A stretch of DNA of 64,000 bases, taken from assembly GCF_900188445.1 (NCBI RefSeq), contig NZ_FZOR01000001.1, positions 124,001 through 188,000 of the forward strand. Direction: 5' to 3'. Under the pieces are notes generated by a model. It searched no databases. It was not told where the DNA came from and saw only the letters and a list, made by a program, of their open reading frames with translations. Made by a program: the position numbers and the translations under genes. Numbering within the stretch: the first letter of the stretch is position 1; each line of letters opens with the position of its first letter. Positions 33,160 through 41,294 of the stretch are shown here, piece by piece. The DNA is from Actinomadura meyerae (GTDB taxonomy: Bacteria; Actinomycetota; Actinomycetes; Streptosporangiales; Streptosporangiaceae).

Positions 33160-34118
33160 GCGAGGTTCCCCCTGGTGATGGTGCGCGGGTTGCGGGCGCC
33201 GGCGGCGAGCGCGGAACGGATGGTGGCGCGTGCCTCGCCGGGCCGGACGTCGGCGCGGGTGGGGCCGAAGTGGACGGCGGCGGCCTCGAAGAGCACGGCC
33301 GTAGCGGTCTCGGCGTCGAGGGCGCCGGAGCCGGTCAGGCGTCCGAGGTTGTAGGCGGCCTTGTTCAAGGCGTGGTTGCGGCCACCGGTCACCGCGTCGG
33401 CGACCCGCGCGGCTTCTCCCTTGAGTGCCGCTTGGACGTAGGCGGGCAGGTCCGCCACCGTTCCGGCGACGGACGGGGCACCCAAAACGGAAGCGGGGCG
33501 CGGGGCGGTCGTCAGGAGCCGGGCCAGCCATCCCGGCAGCGGGGCGGGCGGCGCGTCGTTGGCCACCCGGTAGGCGCCGGTTCCGTCCGGCAGGGCTACG
33601 AAACTGCCAGGCGCGACCACGTAGCCACCGTTCGCGCGGGTGTCGATGAGCCATCCCAGACCGGTGGCGTGCCGTCCGGAGGTGTTGCGCAACTCCGCGC
33701 CGGGCGGGGGCGTGAAGTACAGGTGCATCCCGCCGCGGCGGGTGGTCACGGTGAAGGTGTCGAACGGGAACACCTCGCCGTGCCGGTCGGCGAGGACAGC
33801 GAGCACGTCGGCGCCCTCGTTAACGCCCGGCATGTCCCACTCGGGCGGCGGCGCCTCGCCGGGCTTGGGCGTGTCGAGGTCGACCACCACCAGCCCGGAC
33901 GGGCCGCACGCGACCGCGACGTTGAACGCCGGGCCACGCTCCCAGAACGCCCGGATCCGGGCCGGGTCGGTGGTGGCGTGCGCCTCCCAGTCGGTGAACC
34001 CGGACAACGGGCGCTTGTCCCGCGGCCGCAGCGGAAACACGTGCCAGCCGCGCGCCGCGCACGCCAGCGCGGCGCCGGCCACCTCGGCGGCAAGGACACC
34101 GGAACGGGTCGCGGTCAT
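33156..34118 (-). CDS. Bifunctional DNA primase/polymerase (Prim-Pol, RepPP-like)
   Basis: 320 residues. The archaeo-eukaryotic-type Prim-Pol fold is seen as AARGWHVFPLRPRDKRPL near residue 22, the metal-binding VVVDLDTPKPGE (D-x-D near 78), TTRRGGMHLYFTPPPG (catalytic His) and LIDTRANGGYVVAPGSFV. A C-terminal helical part (ARATIRSALAAGARN) ends the protein. With DUF3631 it probably initiates AICE replication at a nearby origin. Start ATG 34118 overlaps the preceding small gene. No separate RepSA-type initiator is present. Confidence 0.9.
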   Translation of the reverse strand: MTATRSGVLAAEVAGAALACAARGWHVFPLRPRDKRPLSGFTDWEAHATTDPARIRAFWERGPAFNVAVACGPSGLVVVDLDTPKPGEAPPPEWDMPGVNEGADVLAVLADRHGEVFPFDTFTVTTRRGGMHLYFTPPPGAELRNTSGRHATGLGWLIDTRANGGYVVAPGSFVALPDGTGAYRVANDAPPAPLPGWLARLLTTAPRPASVLGAPSVAGTVADLPAYVQAALKGEAARVADAVTGGRNHALNKAAYNLGRLTGSGALDAETATAVLFEAAAVHFGPTRADVRPGEARATIRSALAAGARNPRTITRGNLA

Positions 34119-34345
34119 GCGGCCTCACCGTCCACCCCAAGGGCGTCGGGCGCGGCCTTTGCACCGTTGAGTGTGTCGAGGGCGGCGGCGTATTGCATGA
34201 CGGTCTCGGCGCACGTCTTGTGGCTGGGGCGGCCGGTCTCGTCACGGCAGAACGCGCCCTCACCGCAGTGCACGCACGGCAGGCGCCTCCCGCCACCCCA
34301 GTGCGCGGCGGTGCGCCAGTCCAGGCCGGTGCGCGGGCGGGTCAT
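34115..34345 (-). CDS. Small Cys-rich (zinc-finger-like) AICE protein
   Basis: 76 residues: PCVHCGEGAFCRDETGRPSHKTC gives a CxxC, one more Cys and an HxxC, enough for a single zinc site (listed in pieces: PCVHCGEGAFC and SHKTC). The remainder is acidic and Ala-rich. ATG 34345 overlaps the methyltransferase stop and its own stop overlaps the Prim-Pol start, so it is a translationally coupled member of the replication operon. The function is unknown. Confidence 0.75.
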   Translation of the reverse strand: MTRPRTGLDWRTAAHWGGGRRLPCVHCGEGAFCRDETGRPSHKTCAETVMQYAAALDTLNGAKAAPDALGVDGEAA

Positions 34346-35031
34346 GCGGCCACCTCCTCCGCGGTCATCAGGGCGGCGAGCGCGTCGCCGATGTGGCGGG
34401 TGTAGGCGGGTGGGATGGCTTCGCGGAGTTCGTCGCGGGTCATCCAGCAAATGCCCATCGCCTCGCGGGCGTAGGCGACGCCGGAGAAGTTGCCGACCAC
34501 GTGGACGAAGTCGCCGGGCTGGGGTGGGCGGCCCATCTTGCGCAGTGGCGCAGCGTGCGCCGGGTGGGGCGGGGTGGGTACGGGGTGGCTGGTCTCGAAC
34601 TCGCGGTGCCGGTAGACGCGCAGGCCGCCGAACATCGCCCCGCACAGCGTGACCGGTTCCCGTAGCGGAGCGCCGGGGACGTTTTCGATCACGTACGGCA
34701 GCCCGGACGCGCGTAGGAGGGTGCGGACGGGGGCGATGAGGTCGGGGTGGGTGTTGCCGCGGATCCGCTGCGCGAGGGTGTACGCCTGGCACGGCGGGCT
34801 TGCGTGGATCAGGTCGAATCCGGCGAGGAACGCAGGGTCGGCGAGCGCGTCGAGGGCGTCGGCGCGCACGAACGGGAACGGGTTGTGCGGCTGCGGGGCG
34901 ATGTCGAGGGCGGTGACGTCGTATCCGGCGAGGTGGTAGCCCATCCCGGCGCCGCCGGCGCAGGAGAAGGCGTCCAGCACGCGCAGCCCGTTCCACGGGC
35001 GGTCAGGCAGGGAGAACGGCGGCCGGGTCAT
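34342..35031 (-). CDS. Orphan C5-cytosine DNA methyltransferase
   Basis: 229 residues. Motif I is VLDAFSCAGGAGMGYHLAGYDV, motif IV IHASPPCQAYTLAQR with the catalytic Cys near residue 83, and motif VI YVIENVPGAPL. Motif VIII follows near LCGAMFGGLRVYRHREFETS. The target recognition part is very short compared with ordinary C5 enzymes (over 300 residues), and the C-terminus ends with IPPAYTRHIGDALAALM (motif X-like). No restriction partner is encoded, so host-mimicking protection during transfer is likely. The gene is coupled to neighbours by ATGA overlaps. Confidence 0.9.
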   Translation of the reverse strand: MTRPPFSLPDRPWNGLRVLDAFSCAGGAGMGYHLAGYDVTALDIAPQPHNPFPFVRADALDALADPAFLAGFDLIHASPPCQAYTLAQRIRGNTHPDLIAPVRTLLRASGLPYVIENVPGAPLREPVTLCGAMFGGLRVYRHREFETSHPVPTPPHPAHAAPLRKMGRPPQPGDFVHVVGNFSGVAYAREAMGICWMTRDELREAIPPAYTRHIGDALAALMTAEEVAA

Positions 35032-35381
35032 GCGGCGTCCTCGGGCAGGATGATCAGGCCCTCGGGCGTGAGTACGAATTCGTGCCCGTCCTGGCAGGTC
35101 CACAGGTCGCCGAGGGTGTCGGGGGCGAGCGCGGCCCAGCAGGTGACCTCGGTGCGGCAGTGCGGGCAGTCGGGGCCGTCCAGGACGGGCCAGCGGGCGG
35201 CGGGGATGCAGAAGTCGGCGGGGCAGGCGCGGCAGCGCCAGACGTTGACCTCGGCGCCGTCGGCGAGGGTGGCGGGGCCGATCCATGCCACGTCGGTGGG
35301 GCGCTCGCAGGTGGGGCAGTCGGGCGCGGCCAGCATGGGCCATTGCTCAACGGGCGGGAGTTCGGCCGGGTTGTGCGTCAT
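35028..35381 (-). CDS. AICE zinc-ribbon-like protein, first gene of replication operon
   Basis: 117 residues with four or five paired-cysteine sites: CPTC, CRAC, CPHC and single Cys between, in three similar units (DCPTCERPTDVAWIG, WRCRACPADFCIP, DCPHCRTEVTCWA). It probably holds two zinc ions. There is no membrane segment. It is the first gene of the leftward operon through the methyltransferase, Prim-Pol and DUF3631, and has dispersed-repeat copy B 65 bases upstream. The function is not known. Confidence 0.75.
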   Translation of the reverse strand: MTHNPAELPPVEQWPMLAAPDCPTCERPTDVAWIGPATLADGAEVNVWRCRACPADFCIPAARWPVLDGPDCPHCRTEVTCWAALAPDTLGDLWTCQDGHEFVLTPEGLIILPEDAA

Positions 35382-35445
35382 GATGGGTGTACCTCATTTC
35401 GCGGGTCCTCGTTGGGGCACGTGAGCGGTTGGGGTAGGGCGGTCC

Positions 35446-35473
35446 GGCGGCGTGCTTGGTGGCTTGTGCGCCG
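35446..35473 (-). repeat. AICE dispersed repeat, copy B (leader of replication operon)
   Basis: A 28-base unit (plus strand GGCGGCGTGCTTGGTGGCTT then GTGCGCCG), 27 of 28 identical to copy D. It lies in the gap between the 89-residue gene and the replication operon. Confidence 0.8.
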
Positions 35474-35532
35474 GGCCGCCCGTCTGTCTGTCGGGGCGGG
35501 TGCGGCGGCGCCGCCGGGGCCGGTCGGGTGGG

Positions 35533-35802
35533 TTAGCGGCGGTCCCGGTTGGTGTTCTTGATGTGGGTCCAGGCGCGGCGGCCGGGTCGGAGTTGCGCGC
35601 CCTTGCCGCTGCAGCGGTTGCAGTAGCGCCAGGCGCGGCCGGACGGGGAGCGGAACCGTCCGGCGCCGTCGCATTTACGGCAGGCCCGATACGGCCAGAT
35701 GACGCAGTGGAGCAGGTAGCCGGCGGCGGCCAGGACGGCGAGCAGGATCCACGCGCCGAGGTTGGGGCCGGTGTGGCTAGCGGTGGCGAGCAGGGGGCTC
35801 AC
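35533..35802 (-). CDS. Small membrane protein with zinc-ribbon tail (AICE)
   Basis: 89 residues: one hydrophobic helix (LGAWILLAVLAAAGYLLHCVIW) is followed by a DnaJ-like CxxC pair, CRKCDGAGRFRS and YCNRCSGKGAQL, then a basic tail. The C-x-x-C-x-G-x-G spacing is that of one half of a DnaJ zinc domain. GTG 35802 has GGGAGG 6 bases upstream. It is separated from traB by a 143-base gap with the palindromes. Similar small proteins are common in AICE transfer regions, but no role is known. Confidence 0.78.
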   Translation of the reverse strand: MSPLLATASHTGPNLGAWILLAVLAAAGYLLHCVIWPYRACRKCDGAGRFRSPSGRAWRYCNRCSGKGAQLRPGRRAWTHIKNTNRDRR

Positions 35803-35845
35803 AGGTGCCTCCCAGGGCGGTTTTTGGCATGGGTGCAGGTAGGGG

Positions 35846-35933
35846 CCGCTAGATGCTTGATCGCTGGTGGGGCGGGGTGTGGGTCGCTAGCCGGGCCGCT
35901 AGGTCTAGCGGTGGGGGCCGCTAGACCTAGCGG
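35846..35933. repeat. CCGCTAG repeats and twin 16-base palindromes behind traB, candidate clt
   Basis: CCGCTAGA stands at 35846-35853, TCGCTAG at 35884-35890, CCGCTAGG-TCTAGCGG at 35896-35911 and CCGCTAGA-CCTAGCGG at 35918-35933. The two 16-mers are exact complements of one another, so they can also fold together (16-base stem, 6-base loop). They begin 12 bases after the traB stop. Repeats at this place are expected of the TraB-recognised transfer locus (clt); a terminator is the alternative. Confidence 0.6.
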
Positions 35934-35945
35934 GCCGGTCGGGCG

Positions 35946-38204
35946 TCACGGGGCGGTGTTGCCGCGGTCGTTGAGGGCGTCGAGGATGTGTGCGGCGGTG
36001 ATGCCGCGGCGGTTGCCGCCCTTGCCGGTTTCGTCCTGTCCCCAAATCTGTCCGGTGGCGATGCCGTGCGGTTTGAGGGCGGCGGCCAGGTGCTTGGCCT
36101 TGCCGGTCGGGTCGAGGTCGCCCCATGCGCCGTAGGTCGCGGGGCGTAGCTCGGCGAGGCGGGTCACGACGGTCTCGGACCACACCTTGTCTTCGCCGGG
36201 CAGCAGGACGGCGGCGATGTCGTCCAGCAGCGACGCGCCGTCGCCCTCGGTCGGGGTGGTGTCCTCGCCGGCGGCGTAGCCGGTGAGGGTTCCGGCCGCG
36301 CGGCGGGCGGCGCGGGCGCGGTCGGCGATGCGGTCGGCGGTGGGGCCGTCGAGGTAGTAGCCGCGGGCGATCTGGGGTTCGTCTGCCTCGCCGGCGAGGT
36401 AGCCGATGCCGCGGTCCTGCTTGGTGAACGTGGTCGCCCTGATGCCGTTCTTGTACATCGAGGTGCCGAGGATCATGTCGTTTTCGAGCTGGCCCATGAC
36501 GCGCAGGCAGAACCGGATGCCGACGTTGGCCGAGATGCCGGTCGGAAGCGAGTCCTTGTCCGGGCGCTGGGTGGCTAGTAGCAGGATGACGCCGAGGGCG
36601 CGTCCGCGCTTGATGATCGCGGTGGCCAGTTCGCCGGCCTCTTTGCCGTATTCGGGGTGGGAGAACAGTTCTTGGCATTCGTCCACCACGAACACCAGAG
36701 GTCCGAGACCGTAGGTCTTGGACGTGGCCAGTTGCGGGGTGACCTTGTTCTCGGGACGCACGTCCTTGGGCAGTCCGGCCAGGGTCTTGGCGCGGCGTTC
36801 TAGGTCCTTGTAGACCTCGCGGAGCGAGGCGAGGCACTCGCCGATGGTGGTGTCGTCGGGGCCGCTCCCGTAGTGGTGGGCGACCTTCTCGGCGAAGTCC
36901 AGGTCACCGGTGCCCTTGAGTTCGAACACGCGAAGCTGCGCGGTGGGGTCGAGGGCCGCGGCCAGGAGCGGGACCTTGAGCGCGAACGTCTTGCCGGCGC
37001 CGGGCATGGCGCCGATCAGCATGTTGGCGTACATCAGGGTCAAGGTGACCGGGCGTCCGCGCTGATCGGTGCCGAACGGGACGGCCTTGAAGACATCGGC
37101 GGTCGCGCCGGTCTTGGCCAGCGGCCACACCGGCGGGCGAACCTGGTTCATGTCCTGGTCACCGACCCACACCACCAACCGTCCGGCGTGCTGGTGATGC
37201 GCCGGTTCGGGCCACACGCACCCCAGCGGGCGGCGCAGGCCGGAGGCGAGGCGGTCGCGGCGCTCCATGATGTCGGTCGCGGTCACGCCATACGGGAGAT
37301 CGACCTCGGCGCGCCAGCCGGGGCCGTCGCGCGTGATCGGCGCGGGGAAGGTGATCCCGCTCCCGCCCTTGCCAACGGCCTTGTTGATCTCGGCGTTGCC
37401 GAGGGCGGCCAGCGCCCGCACCACGATTTCCGAGGTGAGCTTGGGCGCCTTGGTCGACACAACGGCGGTGTCGAGGACGCGGCGGTCGGTCGGAGTGCCG
37501 ATCCACCCCAGCAGGAACACGAGCGCGGCCAGGACGGCGGTTTGGGTGACGCCACCGGCGGCGGCCACCGACATCGCGGCCAGCCCGGTACCGGCCACAC
37601 CGGCGCCGGCGACGAACATGCGGGCGCGAACGCGGTCGTTGCGCTCGCTCATCAGCTTCAAGTACGCCTCGTCGTTGCGGCGGTCGATGGCGTGCGTGCG
37701 CAGCGGACGCGACTCCAGATCGAACGTCCACCGGCCGGTGCCGGCGATGACCCGGTACAGCCCACGGGGCGAGCGCAGCGCCAGCCGCAGCGAGTACAGC
37801 GGGATCCGGGCGGCGTGGTAGCCGGTGACGTGACCGGCGTACCCGACCGCCCACCGCACGGTCGCGCGTGCCTCGCCACGGTCACGCAGCCACGGGGCGA
37901 TGATCGGGCGCCGCTGCGCACGCTCACCGGCCGTCCGGCGGGCGCGCACGTCCGGCCGGAACGTGTCGGGACGGTCCACCAACACGCGACCCTCAAGGGC
38001 CTCGCCCTCGTCCCCGTCCGGCGCGCGGTCGGCGGGGTCGCCGGACGGCATCGGGCGCGGCGGGTCGGACGGCGGGGCACCGGCGCCGGCGTCGCCGGGT
38101 GCGGCGGTCGGGGCATCGAGGTCGGGCGCCGTGTCGGCGTCGGCGTGGTCGGCGTGGCGGACGGGCAGGCGGACGACTTCGCCCATGGCCTTGGCGTGGT
38201 TCAT
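35946..38204 (-). CDS. traB: TraB-type FtsK/SpoIIIE DNA translocase (conjugal transfer)
   Basis: 752 residues. A disordered acidic/Pro-rich N-terminus is followed by two membrane helices at about 195-240 (RMFVAGAGVAGTGLAAMSVAA and TAVLAALVFLLGWIG). Then comes the FtsK motor with Walker A GAMPGAGKTF near residue 400 and Walker B LVFVVDECQELF near 505, and LLATQRPDKDSLPTGI. The C-terminal end (ETVVTRLAELRP to RRGITAAHILDALN) looks like the winged-helix gamma domain that reads clt repeats. It moves double-stranded DNA between mycelia. ATG 38204 overlaps the SpdB-like stop. Confidence 0.95.
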   Translation of the reverse strand: MNHAKAMGEVVRLPVRHADHADADTAPDLDAPTAAPGDAGAGAPPSDPPRPMPSGDPADRAPDGDEGEALEGRVLVDRPDTFRPDVRARRTAGERAQRRPIIAPWLRDRGEARATVRWAVGYAGHVTGYHAARIPLYSLRLALRSPRGLYRVIAGTGRWTFDLESRPLRTHAIDRRNDEAYLKLMSERNDRVRARMFVAGAGVAGTGLAAMSVAAAGGVTQTAVLAALVFLLGWIGTPTDRRVLDTAVVSTKAPKLTSEIVVRALAALGNAEINKAVGKGGSGITFPAPITRDGPGWRAEVDLPYGVTATDIMERRDRLASGLRRPLGCVWPEPAHHQHAGRLVVWVGDQDMNQVRPPVWPLAKTGATADVFKAVPFGTDQRGRPVTLTLMYANMLIGAMPGAGKTFALKVPLLAAALDPTAQLRVFELKGTGDLDFAEKVAHHYGSGPDDTTIGECLASLREVYKDLERRAKTLAGLPKDVRPENKVTPQLATSKTYGLGPLVFVVDECQELFSHPEYGKEAGELATAIIKRGRALGVILLLATQRPDKDSLPTGISANVGIRFCLRVMGQLENDMILGTSMYKNGIRATTFTKQDRGIGYLAGEADEPQIARGYYLDGPTADRIADRARAARRAAGTLTGYAAGEDTTPTEGDGASLLDDIAAVLLPGEDKVWSETVVTRLAELRPATYGAWGDLDPTGKAKHLAAALKPHGIATGQIWGQDETGKGGNRRGITAAHILDALNDRGNTAP

Positions 38205-39541
38205 GATGCGTTGTCTCCCTCGGCGGACGGCGCCACGGCGATGTCCTCGGCGGCCGGGGCGGCGTTGGTCGGGGTGTCGGCGGGGTCGGTGGGTGCTTCG
38301 GTCTTGAGGCGGGCCAGCAGGGCGCCGACGCGTGCGTTGCCGGCGGTCTGTCCGGCGGCGCGCAGCCGCGCGGCGAGGCTGTTGCGGGTCAGGGGCTCGC
38401 CGGCGGCGGCCAGTTCGGCGGCGATGCGCCAGCCAAGCGGCATGAGGTCGTCCACGTCCGGCGGGGCGGCCTTGCCCGTCTTGCGGGTGCGGGGCGGGCG
38501 GGCGGACCGTCCACCGGGACCGCCGTTGCCCTTGAGTGCCCCCGTCCGCTTACGCGTCGCGGACGGCGCGACGGACGGTCCGCCGGTGGGCGGGGTGGAC
38601 GGTCCGGACTCCAGCGCCGGACGGTCCACCTCAGCGAGGCTCGGACGGTCCGGCACCGGTCCGCCGGTCGGGACGGCGGACGGGATGGTGGACGGGGCGG
38701 CGGTCACCTCGGCGGCCGGTCCGTTGCCGGTCGGGGCGAGGTCGCCGAGTCGGTAGAGGGCGCGCACTCGGCGGGGTGCGTTGCGGCGCCATGCCCACCG
38801 GCCGTAGGTGTCCTGTAGGTCGGTCAGGGCGAGGACGCGGGCGCGTTCACGAGCGAGCGCGTCAGGGTAGGAGCGGATCTCCCACAGCACCATCCGGCGC
38901 CACAGCTTCATGGTGGGCCACGGCGCCAGGATCCACCGCGATGCGCGGATCCCGTCCATGCGGGTTCCGGCGGCGATGCCGGCGCGGATCCGGATCACGT
39001 GCGCGGCGATCTCGACCGCGCACACCCACAGCGCTGGCAACACCGCGTGCGCGATGCGACCGAACACGGTCGCCTCCTCGGCGACGTTCAGGTAAACGGT
39101 CGCGGCGGTCAGCGCCCACGGGATGAACCGCAGCCACCGAACCCGCATGTCCAGCCGGGCAAGAACGATGTCGAGGGCGGCGAAGATCGCAATGCCCAGG
39201 TCGATACCGATCGGCACCGACCACGCCAGCCGACCGAACGACGGGCGGGCAGCGTCAGCGACCGCGGCGAAGCTGTTGACGAATCCCAGCAGCCCCAGCA
39301 CGGCCACCAGCGCGGCCACCACGGCAACCGCGGTGAACTCGTTACTGGTCAGCGCCCGCCCCTGCGAGGCGCTGCCCTCGGCGCGGTCGTCGGGCGCGGT
39401 CGTCGGCGAGGCGGTCGGGTCGGCCGGGATCTCGTTGGAGGGCGTCAGCGGTCGGAGCGGGATGGCGGCGTGGTCGGCGGCGTGCGGGTTGGTGGCCTGT
39501 GCGCCGAGGTTCGCCGGGACGTGGAACGGTGTGGCGGTCAT
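38201..39541 (-). CDS. SpdB/DUF2637-type membrane protein for plasmid spread
   Basis: 446 residues. An N-terminal 65-residue polar part precedes DUF2637 with four membrane helices (FTAVAVVAALVAVLGLLGFV, WSVPIGIDLGIAIFAALDIV, FIPWALTAATVYLNV, VLPALWVCAVEIAAHVI). A long Pro/Thr/Gly-rich cytosolic linker leads to a C-terminal helix-turn-helix-like part (NSLAARLRAAGQTAGNARVGALLARLK). Such proteins help intramycelial spread with TraB. The N-terminus GAQATNPHAADHAA is encoded by dispersed repeat copy C. It is coupled to traB by ATGA. Confidence 0.85.
   Translation of the reverse strand: MTATPFHVPANLGAQATNPHAADHAAIPLRPLTPSNEIPADPTASPTTAPDDRAEGSASQGRALTSNEFTAVAVVAALVAVLGLLGFVNSFAAVADAARPSFGRLAWSVPIGIDLGIAIFAALDIVLARLDMRVRWLRFIPWALTAATVYLNVAEEATVFGRIAHAVLPALWVCAVEIAAHVIRIRAGIAAGTRMDGIRASRWILAPWPTMKLWRRMVLWEIRSYPDALARERARVLALTDLQDTYGRWAWRRNAPRRVRALYRLGDLAPTGNGPAAEVTAAPSTIPSAVPTGGPVPDRPSLAEVDRPALESGPSTPPTGGPSVAPSATRKRTGALKGNGGPGGRSARPPRTRKTGKAAPPDVDDLMPLGWRIAAELAAAGEPLTRNSLAARLRAAGQTAGNARVGALLARLKTEAPTDPADTPTNAAPAAEDIAVAPSAEGDNAS
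39476..39506 (-). repeat. AICE dispersed repeat, copy C (inside start of SpdB-like gene)
   Basis: The 28-base unit with a 3-base insertion (GCGGGTTGG in place of GCTTGG). Unlike copies A, B and D it lies inside a coding region, 35 bases after the start, where it encodes GAQATNPHAA. Confidence 0.7.
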
Positions 39542-39804
39542 GCGGTGTACCTCCCATCGGGGGCGGTGCGGACCGGGCCGGAGTCGACGCCGCCGCGGTC
39601 GCTGGCCGGGTGGCCGCTCGGCGCGTCGGCGGGGTGGTATTCGGTGTCGAGGTCGGCGGCCATCACCGATCGGCCGCACGCCTCGCAGCGGTACCGGACC
39701 GGTCCGCCGTCCAGCGGCGTACGGCAGGTCGGGCACTGCCTGACCGGACCGGCGTGCAGGGGTCGGTGCGGCGCGGCGGCGTAGACGGGCGTGGGCGTGG
39801 TCAT
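39538..39804 (-). CDS. Zinc-ribbon AICE protein
   Basis: 88 residues. One treble-clef-like zinc ribbon is visible: QCPTCRTPLDGGPVRYRCEAC (two CxxC knuckles 13 residues apart), followed by an acidic, disordered tail rich in Asp, Gly and Pro. There is no membrane segment. ATG 39804 overlaps the upstream stop and the stop overlaps the SpdB-like start, placing it in the transfer operon. The role is unknown. Confidence 0.75.
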   Translation of the reverse strand: MTTPTPVYAAAPHRPLHAGPVRQCPTCRTPLDGGPVRYRCEACGRSVMAADLDTEYHPADAPSGHPASDRGGVDSGPVRTAPDGRYTA

Positions 39805-40208
39805 GCCGCGGTCACCTCCGCTTCGCCGAGGGCGACGCCCTCGGCGCACTCAAGGCACTCGCCGAGGTGGCGGGGCAGGACGTATCCGGCGTCGCGTCGG
39901 CAGTTCGGGCAGTGCCGGCGGGCGGCCAGCGCCTTGCCGAGGGCGGCGCGCTGGCGGTCGGTCGGGACGCGCTTGGGCAGCGCCAGCCGGACGTCGTACA
40001 GGTAGGCGGCGCGCACCCCCTTCCGGTAGCGGCGGGAGTTCCACAGGACTTGTCCGGCGATCTCCTGTCCGCCGGGGCGCAGGCCCTCGGCGGTGAGCTG
40101 GCGGCGGGTGCGCAGGTGCGGCGGGGCCATGCGCCACGGCCACGTGGGGATCCCGTACCGGGCGCCGGTCGGGTCGAAGAACCGGGCGGAGCTACGGCGG
40201 CGGGTCAT
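39801..40208 (-). CDS. RRQL-type conserved AICE protein with C-terminal zinc site
   Basis: 135 residues. The N-terminus GARYGIPTWPWRMAPPHLRTRRQLTAEGLRPGGQE (in pieces) is the block shared by many AICE proteins annotated as RRQRL-motif zinc-binding. The C-terminus has HCPNCRRDAGYVLP and ECLECAEG, two CxxC pairs. A degraded copy of this gene's 5' half lies at 44931-45075. It is coupled by overlaps to both neighbours in the transfer operon. Confidence 0.82.
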   Translation of the reverse strand: MTRRRSSARFFDPTGARYGIPTWPWRMAPPHLRTRRQLTAEGLRPGGQEIAGQVLWNSRRYRKGVRAAYLYDVRLALPKRVPTDRQRAALGKALAARRHCPNCRRDAGYVLPRHLGECLECAEGVALGEAEVTAA

Positions 40209-40465
40209 GCCGACACACCTCCCACCGGGGCGAGCTCGGGGCGGCGAACGGTGACCAGGTGCCAGCCCTCGGCGCGCAACGTCCGGTAGGTCAGCACGCC
40301 GGCGGCCACCGTCAGTGCCACTGCCGCAACGGCGGTCAGGGCCACGGTCGGCGCCGGGTGCGTGATCAGCAGCACGCCACCGGCGGCGGCCAGCCGGACC
40401 GGCGAGGCGCACACCCAGCACACCGCGGCGGCCAGGACGGTCAGCATCAACAGGACGGTGGTCAT
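40205..40465 (-). CDS. Small two-helix membrane protein (AICE)
   Basis: 86 residues with two hydrophobic helices: VLLMLTVLAAAVCWVCASPV and VALTAVAAVALTVAAGVLTY, then a short polar tail (RAEGWHLVTVRRPEL). Spd-like small membrane proteins of this type occur in every AICE transfer region. ATG 40465 shares bases with the DUF3307 stop; its stop overlaps the RRQL-type start. Nothing more specific can be said. Confidence 0.7.
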   Translation of the reverse strand: MTTVLLMLTVLAAAVCWVCASPVRLAAAGGVLLITHPAPTVALTAVAAVALTVAAGVLTYRTLRAEGWHLVTVRRPELAPVGGVSA

Positions 40466-40932
40466 CAGGCCACCCCCAGTGAGGCCAGCAGCGCGGCCAC
40501 CAGCAGCCAGCCGACGTGCCATGACTGGTCCAGGGCGTAGGCGCCGGTGCCGGTCGGCGCGGTCGCGCCGTCGCCGAGCCGGGCGAACTCGCCCTTACCG
40601 GCAACCAGGGTGTGGCCGAGCCAGTCGGCCAGCGCCAGCAGCGTGGAACGCCGGTCGGCCCAGTAGTGCGAGACCGCGTCCACCGCCAGCGCGGCAGCGG
40701 CGGCGTAGGGGTTGACCGGCAGCGCCAGCACCAGCGCCACCACCATGACGGCGGCGGCCTTGACGGCGGTCAGGGTGGCCACGTGCCGGGCGCATAGGAT
40801 CCGGCCGGACCAGCCGGCCGCGCCCTTGCCGCACGCCTGCCCGTGCGTCTGCAACCAGTGGTCGCCCACCTCGTGCGCGGCGTACAGCGCGGCAAACACG
40901 GCCGGGAACACGGTCGGGTCAGCGCCGAACAT
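40465..40932 (-). CDS. DUF3307-like membrane protein (AICE)
   Basis: 155 residues. The N-terminal block ALYAAHEVGDHWLQTHGQACGKG followed by GRILCARHVATLTAVKAA is typical of the AICE DUF3307 proteins, and two or three hydrophobic helices follow (VMVVALVLALPVNPYAAAA, VDAVSHYWADRRS, VGWLLVAALLASLGVA). The conserved His and Asp residues within the first helix are unusual for a plain membrane anchor and may bind a cofactor or lipid. ATG 40932 overlaps the WhiB-like stop by one base. Confidence 0.78.
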   Translation of the reverse strand: MFGADPTVFPAVFAALYAAHEVGDHWLQTHGQACGKGAAGWSGRILCARHVATLTAVKAAAVMVVALVLALPVNPYAAAAALAVDAVSHYWADRRSTLLALADWLGHTLVAGKGEFARLGDGATAPTGTGAYALDQSWHVGWLLVAALLASLGVA

Positions 40933-41249
40933 CAGGCCACCTCGCCCAGGTCCGCGGCGGGCAGGGTCCGGGCCTCGCGGCGCAGCGCGGCCAGCTCGCG
41001 GGGCAGGTAGCCCGCCCACACGCCGAACGCCGGGCGGATCCGCAGCGCGTAGTCAAGGCACAGGTCCCACACCGGGCAGTCCTCGCACACCTCCCGGGCC
41101 ACGTCCTGCCGGGCCAGCCGCTCGGCGATCGGCTCGGACTCGAACGCGTCCGGGCCCATGTGCAGGTCCGGGTCGTGCCGGCAGTCGCCGCGCTCGCCCA
41201 GTTCGGTCACCAGGTCCACCAGCGACAGAGACGACGGGACAGCGGACAT
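40932..41249 (-). CDS. WhiB-like iron-sulfur regulator carried by the AICE
   Basis: 105 residues. Four cysteines are spaced as in WhiB: Cys in GDCRHDPDLHMGPD, then after 31 residues CEDCPVWDLC (C-x2-C-x5-C). The GVWAGY turn and the basic tail REARTLPA follow the Fe-S region. WhiB-like proteins hold a [4Fe-4S] cluster and usually act by contacting sigma region 4. The position as the first gene of the transfer operon suggests a regulator of transfer or of the host response. Copy D of the dispersed repeat lies 46 bases upstream. Confidence 0.9.
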   Translation of the reverse strand: MSAVPSSLSLVDLVTELGERGDCRHDPDLHMGPDAFESEPIAERLARQDVAREVCEDCPVWDLCLDYALRIRPAFGVWAGYLPRELAALRREARTLPAADLGEVA

Positions 41250-41294
41250 GCAGTCCTCCATGCGGGTCGTGATCGGTGAGGTCGGGCGGCCCTC

